The notes: generated from the sequence alone by a model not told the origin. Positions 44,894 through 54,287 are shown, counted from the first letter of the stretch. The stretch is 64,000 nt of DNA from Flagellimonas alvinocaridis (GCF_004916895.1 NZ_SNTZ01000004.1:124001-188000); one strand, 5' to 3'. A program made the numbers and translations.

Positions 44894-46222
44894 ATGAAAA
44901 CTAAAAAGACCAGCCAAGAATCCAGAAGGGATTTTGTAAAGGGGACCGCCCTACTCTCCACCGGATTGCTATTGCCAACCATGGAAATTGGGGCCATGGC
45001 CAATGTGTTCAATGAAAAAAAATTGAAACTTGCCTTAGTGGGCTGTGGCGGTAGAGGTACCGGAGCTGCCAACCAAGCCTTGGAAGCCGATGATCATATT
45101 GAACTGGTTGCCATGGCCGATGCCTTTGAAGACCGATTGAACAGTAGCCTTGGCAGCTTAAGCGAAAAATACCAGGGTACTGGCAAGGTAAACGTAAAAG
45201 AAAGTAATAAGTTCTATGGGTTCGATGCCTATAAAAAAGCCATTGACTTGGCCGATGTAGTCATTTTGGCCACACCTCCAGGTTTTAGACCCTACCACTT
45301 TGCCTATGCCATAGAAAATGGCAAGCACGTTTTTATGGAAAAGCCTGTGGCCACTGATGCCCCAGGGATTAGAAAAGTATTGGAGACCGCAAAATTGGCC
45401 GAAGAAAAAAAACTCAACGTTGTCGTTGGACTTCAGCGCAGGTACCAAGAAAATTATTTGAACACCTTGGCCAAGATAAAGGCTGGGGATATTGGTAAAA
45501 TTGTATCCGGTCAAGTTTATTGGAACAGTGCAGGTGTGTGGGTACGCCCTCGGGAAGCTGGACAAAGCGAATTGGAGTACCAGATGCGCAATTGGTATTA
45601 TTTTAATTGGTTGTGCGGCGACCATATTTTGGAGCAGCACATCCATAATATTGACGTGGCCAATTGGTTTATAGGTGAGTATCCTATTTCTGCACAGGGC
45701 ATGGGAGGTAGATTGGTACGAAACGGTATAGATCACGGTGAAATCTTTGATCATCATTTTGTGGAGTTCACTTATCCCAGCGGAGCCGTTGTAGCCAGCC
45801 AATGTCGCCATCAGCCCAATACCATGAACAGGGTTGGTGAAGTTTTTCAGGGAACCAAGGGCTCTGTGAACACCAGTGATGCCGGAACCGCAAAGCTCTA
45901 TGATCTATCTGGAAATGAAATCCAGACCATTTCCAACTCAGAAGGACACAATCCCTACCAAGAGGAACACAACCAACTTTTTGCTTCCATCCGAAACAAG
46001 GGCGTTATCAATAACGCCGAATATGGGGCCAAAAGTTCGATGAGCGCCATTTTAGGACGGATGGCCACCTATAGTGGAAAAGTAATCAACTGGGACGATG
46101 CCATCAATTCGGAACTAAGATTGGTCCCCGAAGAAATGACTTGGAATTCCGAACCCCCAACCAAACCCAATTCAGAAGGAAGATATTCCATTCCAATTCC
46201 CGGGAAGACTGTTGTGTTTTAA
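44894..46222 (+). CDS. Tat-exported Gfo/Idh/MocA-family oxidoreductase
   Basis: A 442-residue protein with twin-arginine signal ESRRDFVKG and hydrophobic stretch. The NAD(P)-binding Rossmann motif is ALVGCGGRGTGAA, followed by AMADAF and the family motif HVFMEKPVATDA with its Lys. The substrate domain carries LCGDHILEQHIHNIDVANWF with the catalytic Asp-His pattern. The family oxidises or epimerises sugars, and some exported members (GH109) cleave glycosides via a keto intermediate; the EKP motif favours a dehydrogenase-type mechanism. It is the last gene of the operon; a strong terminator follows. Confidence 0.9.
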   Translation: MKTKKTSQESRRDFVKGTALLSTGLLLPTMEIGAMANVFNEKKLKLALVGCGGRGTGAANQALEADDHIELVAMADAFEDRLNSSLGSLSEKYQGTGKVNVKESNKFYGFDAYKKAIDLADVVILATPPGFRPYHFAYAIENGKHVFMEKPVATDAPGIRKVLETAKLAEEKKLNVVVGLQRRYQENYLNTLAKIKAGDIGKIVSGQVYWNSAGVWVRPREAGQSELEYQMRNWYYFNWLCGDHILEQHIHNIDVANWFIGEYPISAQGMGGRLVRNGIDHGEIFDHHFVEFTYPSGAVVASQCRHQPNTMNRVGEVFQGTKGSVNTSDAGTAKLYDLSGNEIQTISNSEGHNPYQEEHNQLFASIRNKGVINNAEYGAKSSMSAILGRMATYSGKVINWDDAINSELRLVPEEMTWNSEPPTKPNSEGRYSIPIPGKTVVF

Positions 46223-46250
46223 GCCAGTTAAGAGAATGGTTTTAATACGA

Positions 46251-46276
46251 AAGAGCCCCTAAAGGGGCTCTTTTTT
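46251..46276. terminator. strong terminator between convergent operons
   Basis: AAGAGCCCCT (46251-46260) pairs perfectly with AGGGGCTCTT (46263-46272), followed by Ts. It ends the plus-strand operon and lies 19 bases from the GH20 stop. Confidence 0.92.
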
Positions 46277-46294
46277 CTTGATGATGTAAAAAAC

Positions 46295-48352
46295 TTATTC
46301 CATCGACTTTATGTAAGCCTCCAGCTTTTCGAAGAACTTGATTTCCGCCAAAAACTGCCAATCGAAATTCAAGGATTGGTTGGCCAAATGCACATGATGG
46401 TCTTGGTCCAAAATATAGTTTTCAGGTTTATGCAATATTCTTGTCTTACCATATACATTTTCAAACTCTTTACGCAATTCCATAAAAACATCCCGTTGGG
46501 CCAAAACATCCTGTAATCCTTTTTTTCTTTCTTCAACAGATTGTAACACATCCACCTTTGCCAGTTCCACCACCAGATTTGCCGAAAAGACCACCAAATC
46601 GACAACCTCTTTGTAAACTTCCAAGGTATACGTATTCCGATCGGTAACTTGAACAAGTGAATCCAAAATCCCTCGCACCTCTTTTGCCATGGTGGAGATT
46701 TCCTTTGCATTGGTTATTCTTTCTGCATTGGCTTTGGTCCATTCTCCAGGGTTGTTTACTTCTGGCAAATCCATGACTCCTTTCTCCATGGGAGATTCCA
46801 TGGTTTTTAAGTAATTGCGTTGATTCCCTTTGAGCAAAATATTTTTCCACTTGGCCACTGGGTCTTCCAACTTATCTATAAAAGCGAACTTCCCATCCAT
46901 GGCCGTATCACCAAAATATCGAAAACGAAAGACATCTTTGAACTCCTGTTTTGTAAGGTTGTCCCCGGCCCATGCATATTCCGCAAATGCCAATATGCCC
47001 CTCTTGTATAATTCAAAGTGGGGCGAATCATCATCCCAAAGCGTCAATAATAATCCGTTCAATCCATTATCGATGGAGCTTAGGGCAAAACTGCGTATAT
47101 TCCCAATGTTACTTTCATTCTGCGGCATTAAAACCCATCTTGTTTGACCTGCTGTGGCTCCAATCGCCTTTAGTCCATTATCTTCAAACCATTTCATGGC
47201 CCGTTTGTTACCATATATCTCAGGAGACATATAGTTCCATCTCATATAGATGGTGTTTCTTGGAAAATCATCCAAAAACTGGTTCAATTCGGTCTCTTTA
47301 ACAGTCCAAAGACTATCTACCTGTTCCTTGGTATATTCATCTGAATGCATGGTGCCATATAAACCCACTTCCTTGAACAACATATCATCCCACATAATCG
47401 GGATACGGCCCTGTTCCTCGGCAAATTGGGAAACCTTGTCCAACCATTCCAACTGAAGGTCCAAACTTGACCTACCACTGTTTCCTCCCGTGGTATGTAC
47501 TTCATCTCCTCCCAAATGCAAGTATTTACCATATGGGAATGCTTCCAGGGCATCACGGTACAAATCAAACTGGACTTCATAGGTTTCATCCAACAAAGGA
47601 TTGAATGCCCAATCACTTTCAGGTTTGTCCCTAAAGTGTTCAAACTCTTCATGTTTAAGAATAAACGATGCATGACCCAACCCTTGCACCAATGGACTGA
47701 TCTTAATATTGCGCTTAAAGGCATAATCACTGATTTCTTTCCACTGTTCTTTTGTCAGGGCATCTTCCGATGCCACTGTAGGTCTTCTGGTATATTTAAG
47801 TTTATCCTCTATCTCAATGATGATGGCATTGATTTTATAGCTTGCGAGTTCATCAATCAATTTTAAATAGTAATCATACTTTTCAAGATGATGTTTCACA
47901 TCCAAATGAATTGGCCTATAGGCCAACTTGGGCGCATCAATGATTTTACAGATAGGTAAGTTGACATTTTGATCTTTGGCATCCTGAACAATCTGCTCCA
48001 AAGTTTTCATTCCGTAAAAAGCACCAGCTTCATCCTTTGCTTCGATCTGAATATTTTTTTCATCAATAGTAAGGCTATAACCCTCTGCTCCTGTTTCCAA
48101 ATTTTTATTTATGCTGATGGTTACATCAGCTCCATCATTTTGTTGCATTAAACCAAGCTGCCCATCAATTTGCAATTCTGTGTCGAAAGTTTTCCAATAG
48201 GTTTGTACACTTTCGGGAGCTATATCGCTTACTCCTGAAATTTCAAAGGAATCCGGAGAAGGTAAAATGTGAAACTCTCCCAGAGCAGTGGATTTTTCGC
48301 CGCAGGCAACTATTAACATGGCAATCAGGCAATACCAAATACTGTACTTCAT
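46295..48352 (-). CDS. lipoprotein GH20 beta-N-acetylhexosaminidase-like glycoside hydrolase
   Basis: A 685-residue glycoside hydrolase family 20 protein that would remove terminal GlcNAc or GalNAc. It begins at the ATG at 48352 with a lipobox (IVAC, Cys17); an earlier Met at 48373 adds 7 residues. The non-catalytic N-terminal GH20b-like domain (about 25-140, AEGYSLTIDEKNIQIEA-type motif) is followed by the catalytic TIM barrel. LHLGGDEVH provides the Asp283-Glu284 catalytic pair. A C-terminal helical extension of about 200 residues follows. N-acetylhexosamine release fits the adjacent PNGase F-like and SusCD genes. Confidence 0.88.
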   Translation of the reverse strand: MKYSIWYCLIAMLIVACGEKSTALGEFHILPSPDSFEISGVSDIAPESVQTYWKTFDTELQIDGQLGLMQQNDGADVTISINKNLETGAEGYSLTIDEKNIQIEAKDEAGAFYGMKTLEQIVQDAKDQNVNLPICKIIDAPKLAYRPIHLDVKHHLEKYDYYLKLIDELASYKINAIIIEIEDKLKYTRRPTVASEDALTKEQWKEISDYAFKRNIKISPLVQGLGHASFILKHEEFEHFRDKPESDWAFNPLLDETYEVQFDLYRDALEAFPYGKYLHLGGDEVHTTGGNSGRSSLDLQLEWLDKVSQFAEEQGRIPIMWDDMLFKEVGLYGTMHSDEYTKEQVDSLWTVKETELNQFLDDFPRNTIYMRWNYMSPEIYGNKRAMKWFEDNGLKAIGATAGQTRWVLMPQNESNIGNIRSFALSSIDNGLNGLLLTLWDDDSPHFELYKRGILAFAEYAWAGDNLTKQEFKDVFRFRYFGDTAMDGKFAFIDKLEDPVAKWKNILLKGNQRNYLKTMESPMEKGVMDLPEVNNPGEWTKANAERITNAKEISTMAKEVRGILDSLVQVTDRNTYTLEVYKEVVDLVVFSANLVVELAKVDVLQSVEERKKGLQDVLAQRDVFMELRKEFENVYGKTRILHKPENYILDQDHHVHLANQSLNFDWQFLAEIKFFEKLEAYIKSME

Positions 48353-48572
48353 TTTAGAAAAGGGTTTACTCAAATTATAAAATTGAAAGATTTCGTAGAT
48401 TTTAAAGCATTAAAATAATGTATTCAAAAGAAAATAACTTATTTAATCTTTGTTTTAAAACTACACAATATCATGAAGATGGGGAAACTTTTATTGAAAT
48501 TTCTGTAAATAAGTAGCACTCTTCCAACGATTTCCCTTGAAAAAAGAAAAGAATCAATATTTATTTTATCCT

Positions 48573-49541
48573 CTATTTTTGGATTTTCCTATTACTGATA
48601 CTTGGAACAATCTCTTTGCCCATGGTAAGGGTTGGATAGTTGCCGACTTCCAATTCTTGTGGTGATTCTCCCTGCCATTCGCTTGTTTTCCCCTTTATCG
48701 TAACCGTACCTGTCTTGGGATCTATGGTCATAAAAGCAAATAAGGAGTCTTTGTACGGGCAGGTGTATGAAATCCAAGGATACGCTTCATGTATTTCTTC
48801 AGAATAGCTTTGGTGCCTGTAATCTTTCCCTACCCACAAATAGGAAGCAGAGTTCAAATGTACGTAAGGTATCCCCTCTTTTTCCAAAAGCATATCAATG
48901 TGGGTATGTCCATTAATGGCAAATAAAATCTTTTCTTTGGCAGCAGTAAGAATGTTTTGGATTTCATCGGCATTGTCAATTTCCGCGGGCCCTAGTAGTG
49001 GCTGATGTGAAACAATGACCACAGGACCATTCAAGGTTTTCAACTGCTCTACCAACCATGACTGCTGTTCCTTTCCAATATAGGATGCATACCCTCCCGT
49101 ATGTATGGATGACCCTTTTTCGTTGCCATCCAAAATAATGAAATGGATGCCTTTTATTTCTTTCACATAGTACCGTCCCGGCATGCCCCAATAAGATAGG
49201 CATTGGTCCGTGGTATATCCCGCATCGGTATCGTGGTTACCAATTACATGTAAGGACTGTTCATGGGCCTCATTAAAGAGCTGTATCACTTCTTTGTTCT
49301 TTTCGCCGGGATAGGCAAAATCTCCCAATTGCATAATGGCATCGGGCTGTTGTATCCTTACTTCTTCAACAAAAGCTTGCATCCTTTGCAATCCATCGTG
49401 CATAATATCTTGATGCAAGTCGGTAATCAAACCAATTCTTATAGGGCCTGATGCATCTTTAAAAGCGGACCATGCCATGTTGGGCAAGGAAAAAGCCATG
49501 CAGGATATGGTTGTGCCCTTTATAAATTTTCTACGATCCAT
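48573..49541 (-). CDS. Tat-exported calcineurin-type metallophosphoesterase
   Basis: A 322-residue exported phosphoesterase. The ATG at 49541 gives a Tat-type start (DRRKFIKG) and hydrophobic segment. The metallophosphoesterase motifs are all visible in order: LITDLHQD, QLGDFAYPG, HVIGNHDTDAG, VIVSHQPL and AINGHTHID. It could dephosphorylate sugar phosphates or phosphodiesters in the periplasm. It lies between the GH20 gene and the FAD oxidoreductase on the minus strand with gaps of about 200 bases each, in which I found no promoter match. Confidence 0.88.
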   Translation of the reverse strand: MDRRKFIKGTTISCMAFSLPNMAWSAFKDASGPIRIGLITDLHQDIMHDGLQRMQAFVEEVRIQQPDAIMQLGDFAYPGEKNKEVIQLFNEAHEQSLHVIGNHDTDAGYTTDQCLSYWGMPGRYYVKEIKGIHFIILDGNEKGSSIHTGGYASYIGKEQQSWLVEQLKTLNGPVVIVSHQPLLGPAEIDNADEIQNILTAAKEKILFAINGHTHIDMLLEKEGIPYVHLNSASYLWVGKDYRHQSYSEEIHEAYPWISYTCPYKDSLFAFMTIDPKTGTVTIKGKTSEWQGESPQELEVGNYPTLTMGKEIVPSISNRKIQK

Positions 49542-49742
49542 ATATTTAAATTGTTCGTTTTTTTCATCTGGGTATCTCAACCTCCTACTCCAATTTTCAC
49601 CAAAAAAAGCTTTCTTAATTTACTAACACTAGTGGGCACCAAACTTCCATTGGACTAATTTGATTGTGCCTTTGAAAATTGTTTATAAGGACACCCATCC
49701 GTAAAAGTGCCCGGCTCCGCTCTTACCATTTACTTCTTCTCA

Positions 49743-51461
49743 TCAACTCTCGGGCCAATGGGTTTCAAGGCCCTGAGTCCTAATCCAGTCTTGGAATTCA
49801 CCAAGTAGATTTCTCTGTTCGCGAACTGCTCGGGGAGGTACATTTTTCCGTTGGGCAAAGGCCATCAACATTCCAACGGCCTCTCCTATACTCCACTCCA
49901 CGGGATGCAATCGAAAGCAACCATTGGTAATGTGGGTGGTACCGATATTTTTATTGGCCGGAAGCAAATTGTTCATTCGTTGGGGAAGCAATGCGCCCAG
50001 AGGAATCTGGAATGGCAATGATCCAAAGTCCACATAATTGATTCCCTGATTGCTGGGGTGCAAATCAATATGATAGTATCCGGTCCCTACGGCATCATAA
50101 AAATCTGCGGAGGTTTTTCCTGCTTCATCCCCTGCCACCATACGGCGGTTCTCAGCACCAACATGCTCCTCCAATACGGTAAACTCAGCTTTGATTCTTC
50201 TGGCTTCCCGGATGTAGGGATATTTGGCCATGCCGTCTTCGGTTCCCATTACATCCCCTCGAAGTCGCAAACCGGGCCATCCTTGTCCTCCGTCAGGTCG
50301 TGGAGCTTCTGTCTGCAACCAGTAAAACAAAGAAAGGTTCAGTTGTCTCGCTCCATCCACGTGTTTTTGAAATTCTTCCTCACTTACATCAATTAGATTA
50401 CCCATAAAGTAGTCGTTTTGCGGCCAGTTGACAACCGTGATATCCCCATCATACGTACCAGATACAAAATTGGCTTTGCTAATGAGTCTGCGATACAACC
50501 AAAGGTTGAGCATTTCCCCGGTTTTCTTTCCTTCGGGATGGAACCCCAAATTTTTGGGTTTCAACGTTCTGGGATCGGAATAATTCAACTCCAGTAATTT
50601 TCCAGCCCAAGGCGTATCCATTTGAGGCTCATAGTTGCTCCAAAAATCATAATCCTTTGGCCGATCGATAATATTGTTGACTCCGGGTTGGTAATCCATC
50701 GCAAAGCACAAGGTAAATGCTTGATTGTTTTTGGGATTGGCCACTTCTGGAGCGTGCAATTCCCCAGTCTGACCTTTGGATTCCGTTCCGGTAACATACT
50801 CGGTACCCGTGAGCGGAAGCAGGTCTCCACATTCGGTGGCATCTATAAAATAAGGGGCATGAAGAACCAAAGCATCTCCATTTTTCAGATTCTTAGCCTG
50901 AATGGACTTTACCTCATCCCCAGAGACATCGGCCGCTTCTATTTTATGTTCAGTCAGAAGTGTGAGTTTACCTGTACTGATAAAAGGTAATAGCATTTCT
51001 GTTAAAACCTCTACAGTTACCCTGGGTTCATGACAAATTCGTGAGACTGAACCATCCCCCGGATTCAAATGGGGACGATTTCTTGCATCGGCCGTAAGTG
51101 GATAATTCCGTTTATAATAATCCCTAATTCGATTTCGGTATTCGCGATAAGAGGCAGGAGCTCCGTGGGTTTCTATCCAATTATGTTCGTCCGGGGGTAC
51201 TCCTTGTTGGGATACTTGACCGCCTATCCAATCGGTCTCCTCGGTTAGAATAACTTTGAGCCCGTTTCTACAAGCTGCCAAAGCGGCTGCAAAGCCTCCC
51301 AATCCACCCCCGGCAATAACCACATCGGCCTTTAATTCCTTCGTAGTTGTTGTAAAAGCATAACCTTTCTTGGGTGATTTTGCATGGGAAACCATAGGTC
51401 CTGCCAGTAATATGCCGCTAGTTCCGGCAGAAACCGAGGACAAAAAATTCCGTCTCTTCAT
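49743..51461 (-). CDS. Tat-exported FAD-dependent oxidoreductase (FAD_oxidored family)
   Basis: A 572-residue flavoprotein with twin-arginine-type signal (MKRRNFLSS, then a hydrophobic run). The FAD Rossmann motif VVIAGGGLGGFAAALAA is at about 47-63, ETDWIGGQVSQQG follows, and the C-terminal FAD region has NIGTTHITNGCFRLHPVEWSIGEAVGML. This PF12831-type family is widespread in Bacteroidota and Planctomycetota glycan loci with unproven substrates. Placed upstream of the metallophosphoesterase on the same strand. The upstream minus-strand element TATATTTC (one mismatch) may be its promoter. Confidence 0.87.
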   Translation of the reverse strand: MKRRNFLSSVSAGTSGILLAGPMVSHAKSPKKGYAFTTTTKELKADVVIAGGGLGGFAAALAACRNGLKVILTEETDWIGGQVSQQGVPPDEHNWIETHGAPASYREYRNRIRDYYKRNYPLTADARNRPHLNPGDGSVSRICHEPRVTVEVLTEMLLPFISTGKLTLLTEHKIEAADVSGDEVKSIQAKNLKNGDALVLHAPYFIDATECGDLLPLTGTEYVTGTESKGQTGELHAPEVANPKNNQAFTLCFAMDYQPGVNNIIDRPKDYDFWSNYEPQMDTPWAGKLLELNYSDPRTLKPKNLGFHPEGKKTGEMLNLWLYRRLISKANFVSGTYDGDITVVNWPQNDYFMGNLIDVSEEEFQKHVDGARQLNLSLFYWLQTEAPRPDGGQGWPGLRLRGDVMGTEDGMAKYPYIREARRIKAEFTVLEEHVGAENRRMVAGDEAGKTSADFYDAVGTGYYHIDLHPSNQGINYVDFGSLPFQIPLGALLPQRMNNLLPANKNIGTTHITNGCFRLHPVEWSIGEAVGMLMAFAQRKNVPPRAVREQRNLLGEFQDWIRTQGLETHWPES

Positions 51462-51604
51462 ATTTCGTTTTAAGTGGGATTATATGTCCTACGAAATATA
51501 CTTAAAAAATACCCTTTTGGGAAATTTGTGGTATCCCGGTTTAGGTTAAATCAATTGGATGGCGGGAGTACGGTTATGCTTGAAAAGACCCGATATTAAG
51601 ACAC

Positions 51605-51640
51605 AAAAAAGCCTGAGACTTTTATCTCAGGCTTATCAAA
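51605..51640 (-). terminator. intrinsic terminator after tRNA-Arg
   Basis: On the minus strand GCCTGAGA pairs with TCTCAGGC, followed by TTTTTT (plus-strand arms about 51611-51618 and 51625-51632). It ends the tRNA transcript. Confidence 0.88.
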
Positions 51641-51660
51641 CTCAAACTTGTAGTTAGTAG

Positions 51661-51734
51661 TGACCGCGGGAGGATTCGAACCCCCAACCCTCAGAGCCGA
51701 AATCTGATATTCTATCCAGTTGAACTACGCGGCC
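51661..51734 (-). tRNA. tRNA-Arg, anticodon TCG
   Basis: The minus strand folds as a 74-base cloverleaf. The acceptor stem GGCCGCG pairs with CGCGGTC (one G-U) plus discriminator A. The anticodon stem TCAGA/TCTGA encloses the 7-base loop TTTCGGC with anticodon TCG. GGGTTCGAATC supplies the T loop. CCA is not encoded. It lies just downstream of yqeY. Confidence 0.95.
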
Positions 51735-51741
51735 TTGGTTA

Positions 51742-52194
51742 TTATGAACTTAATTTTGCTTTTACAATGTTTGAAATGGTCTTCCCGTCTGCCTGACCGG
51801 CCAATTCCTTGGAAACAATACCCATTACCTTGCCCATATCCTGCATTCCCGAAGCACCAATGGAATCTATGGTCTGTACCACCACTTTTTCTATTTCCTC
51901 TTCCGAAAGTTGTTCCGGCAAGAACTTTTCAATAATGGCGGCTTGTGCCAACTCGGGTTCAGCCAAATCTTCCCGACCTTTTTCCTTAAAAATGGCTGCA
52001 CTGTCCTTACGTTGCTTTACCAACTTTTGGACCAACTTCACTTCTTCCTCTTCGGAAAGCTCGGAACCAGCTCCTTTATCTGTTTTTGCCAACAAAATTG
52101 CCGATTTAATGGCTCGCAATGATTCCAGGGCAACAGTGTCCTTGGCCTTCATTGCAGCCTTCATTTCTGTCATCACCTTTTCTTGCAAATCCAT
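51742..52194 (-). CDS. GatB/YqeY domain protein
   Basis: A 150-residue protein of the YqeY family, related to the tRNA-binding C-terminal tail of GatB. Recognisable features are MTEMKAAMKAKDTVALESLRAIKSAILLAKT near the start, FLPEQLSEEEIEKVV in the middle and MGKVMGIVSKELAGQADGKTISNIVK at the end. Its role is unknown; a tRNA-related function is suspected. It ends 7 bases upstream of the tRNA-Arg gene and follows the ftsZ terminator, next to the dcw cluster as is usual in flavobacteria. Confidence 0.92.
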   Translation of the reverse strand: MDLQEKVMTEMKAAMKAKDTVALESLRAIKSAILLAKTDKGAGSELSEEEEVKLVQKLVKQRKDSAAIFKEKGREDLAEPELAQAAIIEKFLPEQLSEEEIEKVVVQTIDSIGASGMQDMGKVMGIVSKELAGQADGKTISNIVKAKLSS

Positions 52195-52220
52195 TTGAAC
52201 TTATTTTGGGCTGCGAAGAT

Positions 52221-52256
52221 AAAAAATAAACCCGAAAGTCTATTAACTTCCGGGTT
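52221..52256 (-). terminator. intrinsic terminator after ftsZ
   Basis: On the minus strand AACCCGGAAG (52256-52247) pairs with CTTTCGGGTT (52238-52229), with one G-T pair, followed by a T-rich run. It closes the dcw operon before yqeY. Confidence 0.88.
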
Positions 52257-52296
52257 CATGATTTCCATTAAAAATGGATTTCAATTTTAAACACTA

Positions 52297-54261
52297 CTAA
52301 TCAACATTATCGTGCAAAAATGAGTTGTTGGAACGCAATTGTAAATCATCGTTGCTATCCTCACCCAATGTAGTCCTAGATACTTTTTGTTCCTTTGGAA
52401 CATCGTTCAGGTCTACCCCTTGTCTTTTATAAGCGGGCTGTTTCTCTATTTCATCTATACTGTTCCGGTTGTTTTGGAACTTATAGTTGAAATTCTTCAA
52501 TTTTCTCCTACGCTCGTCCGCACGGTCTTTTAAAAGGTCACTGATAGAACTGTTAAAAGGATCTATATTACCAGAGTTGTCTTCCTCGGCCTTGGCCTCT
52601 ACTTTAATGGTTTTCTTTTCAAAAACCAGTTCGTTTTCCATAAGCTTGGGCTCATGCGTTTCAGCTTTGGATTTGGCTCCGGTCAACTTGGTTTCCAATT
52701 CCATGTATTCTTCCAAATTGTACCTTGTCTCTCCTTGGTTTTTGTATTCCAGAACAGGTTTTACCTCTACATATTCATTTACGTCCATATCCTTTACATC
52801 ATCACCCAAATCAAACGTAATGGTATGTTCTTTTTCGTCTTCTTCTTGAACGGGATTGTTCAGTGGCATGTCGAAACTTAGGGCAAACTGGTCTTCGCTT
52901 TCTTTTTCCTTGACTTTTGGCGACACCACTTCTGGATCTATAACCTCTATTTCGTTAATAATATTTTTTGCTTCAATGATGATAAAATCATCGTCTACAT
53001 TTTCTGGGACCACTTCGTCATAGAACACATTGAAGTTTCTGATATAGCTTGTTGTTGGGATAAGGTCCATTTCCTGAGTTTTGGGCTTTACCTCCTCTTC
53101 TTCTTCAACTTCCAAAGTATGTTTCACCAATGTAGGTTCTGGTTCAATTGGTGCTTTTAGAATCTTCACCTCCTGTACCGATGTAGCCTCAGGCGTTAAC
53201 TCCTGTTCTGCAATCTGTTCATCCTCCAAGGTATAGAATACTTTCTTGGACTCGGTGTTGACAATATCATCCTGTTGGTCCACATTAAATCCCGTGGCAA
53301 TGACGGTAACGGCAATGGAATCACCTAAATTCTCATCTTCACCAACACCCATAATGATATTGGCTCCATGACCGGCTTCAATTTGGATATGATCATTGAT
53401 TTCCCCAATTTCATCAATGGTGATTTCCTGTGAGCCGGAAACAATGAGCAACAATACATTCTTGGCCCCGGTAATCTTGTTATCGTTCAACAAGGGTGAA
53501 TCCAAGGCTTTCATAATGGCCTCGCTTGCCCTACCAGACCCGGCGGCCATGGCCGACCCCATAATGGCGGTCCCACTGTTGGAAAGCACTGTCTTGGCAT
53601 CCCTAAGGTCAATGTTTTGTGTATAATGGTGTGTTATAACCTCTGCAATACCCCTTGCCGCAGTGGCCAACACTTCATCCGCTTTGGAAAAACCGGCTTT
53701 AAACCCAAGATTGCCGTATACCTCACGAAGTTTGTTATTGTTGATCACAATCAACGAATCCACATTGGCCCGTAACTTTTCTATCCCCAATTGAGCTTGT
53801 TTGTTACGCATGGCTCCTTCAAACTGAAAGGGAATGGTAACAATGCCCACGGTAAGTATATCCATTTCCTTGGCCAATTTGGCAATGACGGGAGCAGCTC
53901 CAGTACCGGTTCCTCCGCCCATTCCCGCGGTGATAAAGGCCATTTTTGTGGTATGCTCCAACATACCCTTGATATCTTCCATACTCTCTAAGGCAGCCTG
54001 TTCCCCAACTTCAGGGTTGGCTCCAGCCCCAAGTCCTTCTGTAAGGGACACACCCAATTGAATTTTATTGGGCACGGAACTGTTCTGCAACGCTTGGGAA
54101 TCGGTATTGCAGATTACAAAATCCACTCCGTTGATACCGGCCTGGAACATGTGGTTGATGGCATTGCTGCCTCCTCCACCAACTCCAATTACCTTGATTA
54201 CGTTGCTCTTGTTCTTGGGCAAATCAAAAGCGATGTTGTCAAATTCAGTGTTCTTACTCAT
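52297..54261 (-). CDS. ftsZ: cell division protein FtsZ with long acidic linker
   Basis: Tubulin-like GTPase that forms the division ring. The 654 residues are far longer than E. coli FtsZ (383). The GTPase core occupies about 1-320: VIGVGGGGSNAINH, MGGGTGTGAAPVIA (tubulin signature), and the T7 loop region. From about 335 to 620 there is a Glu-rich, low-complexity linker with sequence typical of disordered regions, and the end DDLQLRSNNSFLHDNVD differs from the usual FtsA-binding tail; this form is common in flavobacteria. It is the last gene of the dcw cluster before the terminator. Confidence 0.97.
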   Translation of the reverse strand: MSKNTEFDNIAFDLPKNKSNVIKVIGVGGGGSNAINHMFQAGINGVDFVICNTDSQALQNSSVPNKIQLGVSLTEGLGAGANPEVGEQAALESMEDIKGMLEHTTKMAFITAGMGGGTGTGAAPVIAKLAKEMDILTVGIVTIPFQFEGAMRNKQAQLGIEKLRANVDSLIVINNNKLREVYGNLGFKAGFSKADEVLATAARGIAEVITHHYTQNIDLRDAKTVLSNSGTAIMGSAMAAGSGRASEAIMKALDSPLLNDNKITGAKNVLLLIVSGSQEITIDEIGEINDHIQIEAGHGANIIMGVGEDENLGDSIAVTVIATGFNVDQQDDIVNTESKKVFYTLEDEQIAEQELTPEATSVQEVKILKAPIEPEPTLVKHTLEVEEEEEVKPKTQEMDLIPTTSYIRNFNVFYDEVVPENVDDDFIIIEAKNIINEIEVIDPEVVSPKVKEKESEDQFALSFDMPLNNPVQEEDEKEHTITFDLGDDVKDMDVNEYVEVKPVLEYKNQGETRYNLEEYMELETKLTGAKSKAETHEPKLMENELVFEKKTIKVEAKAEEDNSGNIDPFNSSISDLLKDRADERRRKLKNFNYKFQNNRNSIDEIEKQPAYKRQGVDLNDVPKEQKVSRTTLGEDSNDDLQLRSNNSFLHDNVD

Positions 54262-54287
54262 GACAGTTGTGTTTCTTTATGGGGTTA

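Noticed and set aside
44894-46222. GH109-type glycosidase reading of the Gfo/Idh/MocA protein
   Set aside because: It shares the fold, Tat export and length, but it has the EKPVATD dehydrogenase-type motif and the sequence does not resemble the GH109 enzyme as I recall it.
51661-51734. tRNA gene as an integration site for a mobile element
   Set aside because: No integrase, repeated tRNA 3' end or attachment-like repeat is seen nearby.
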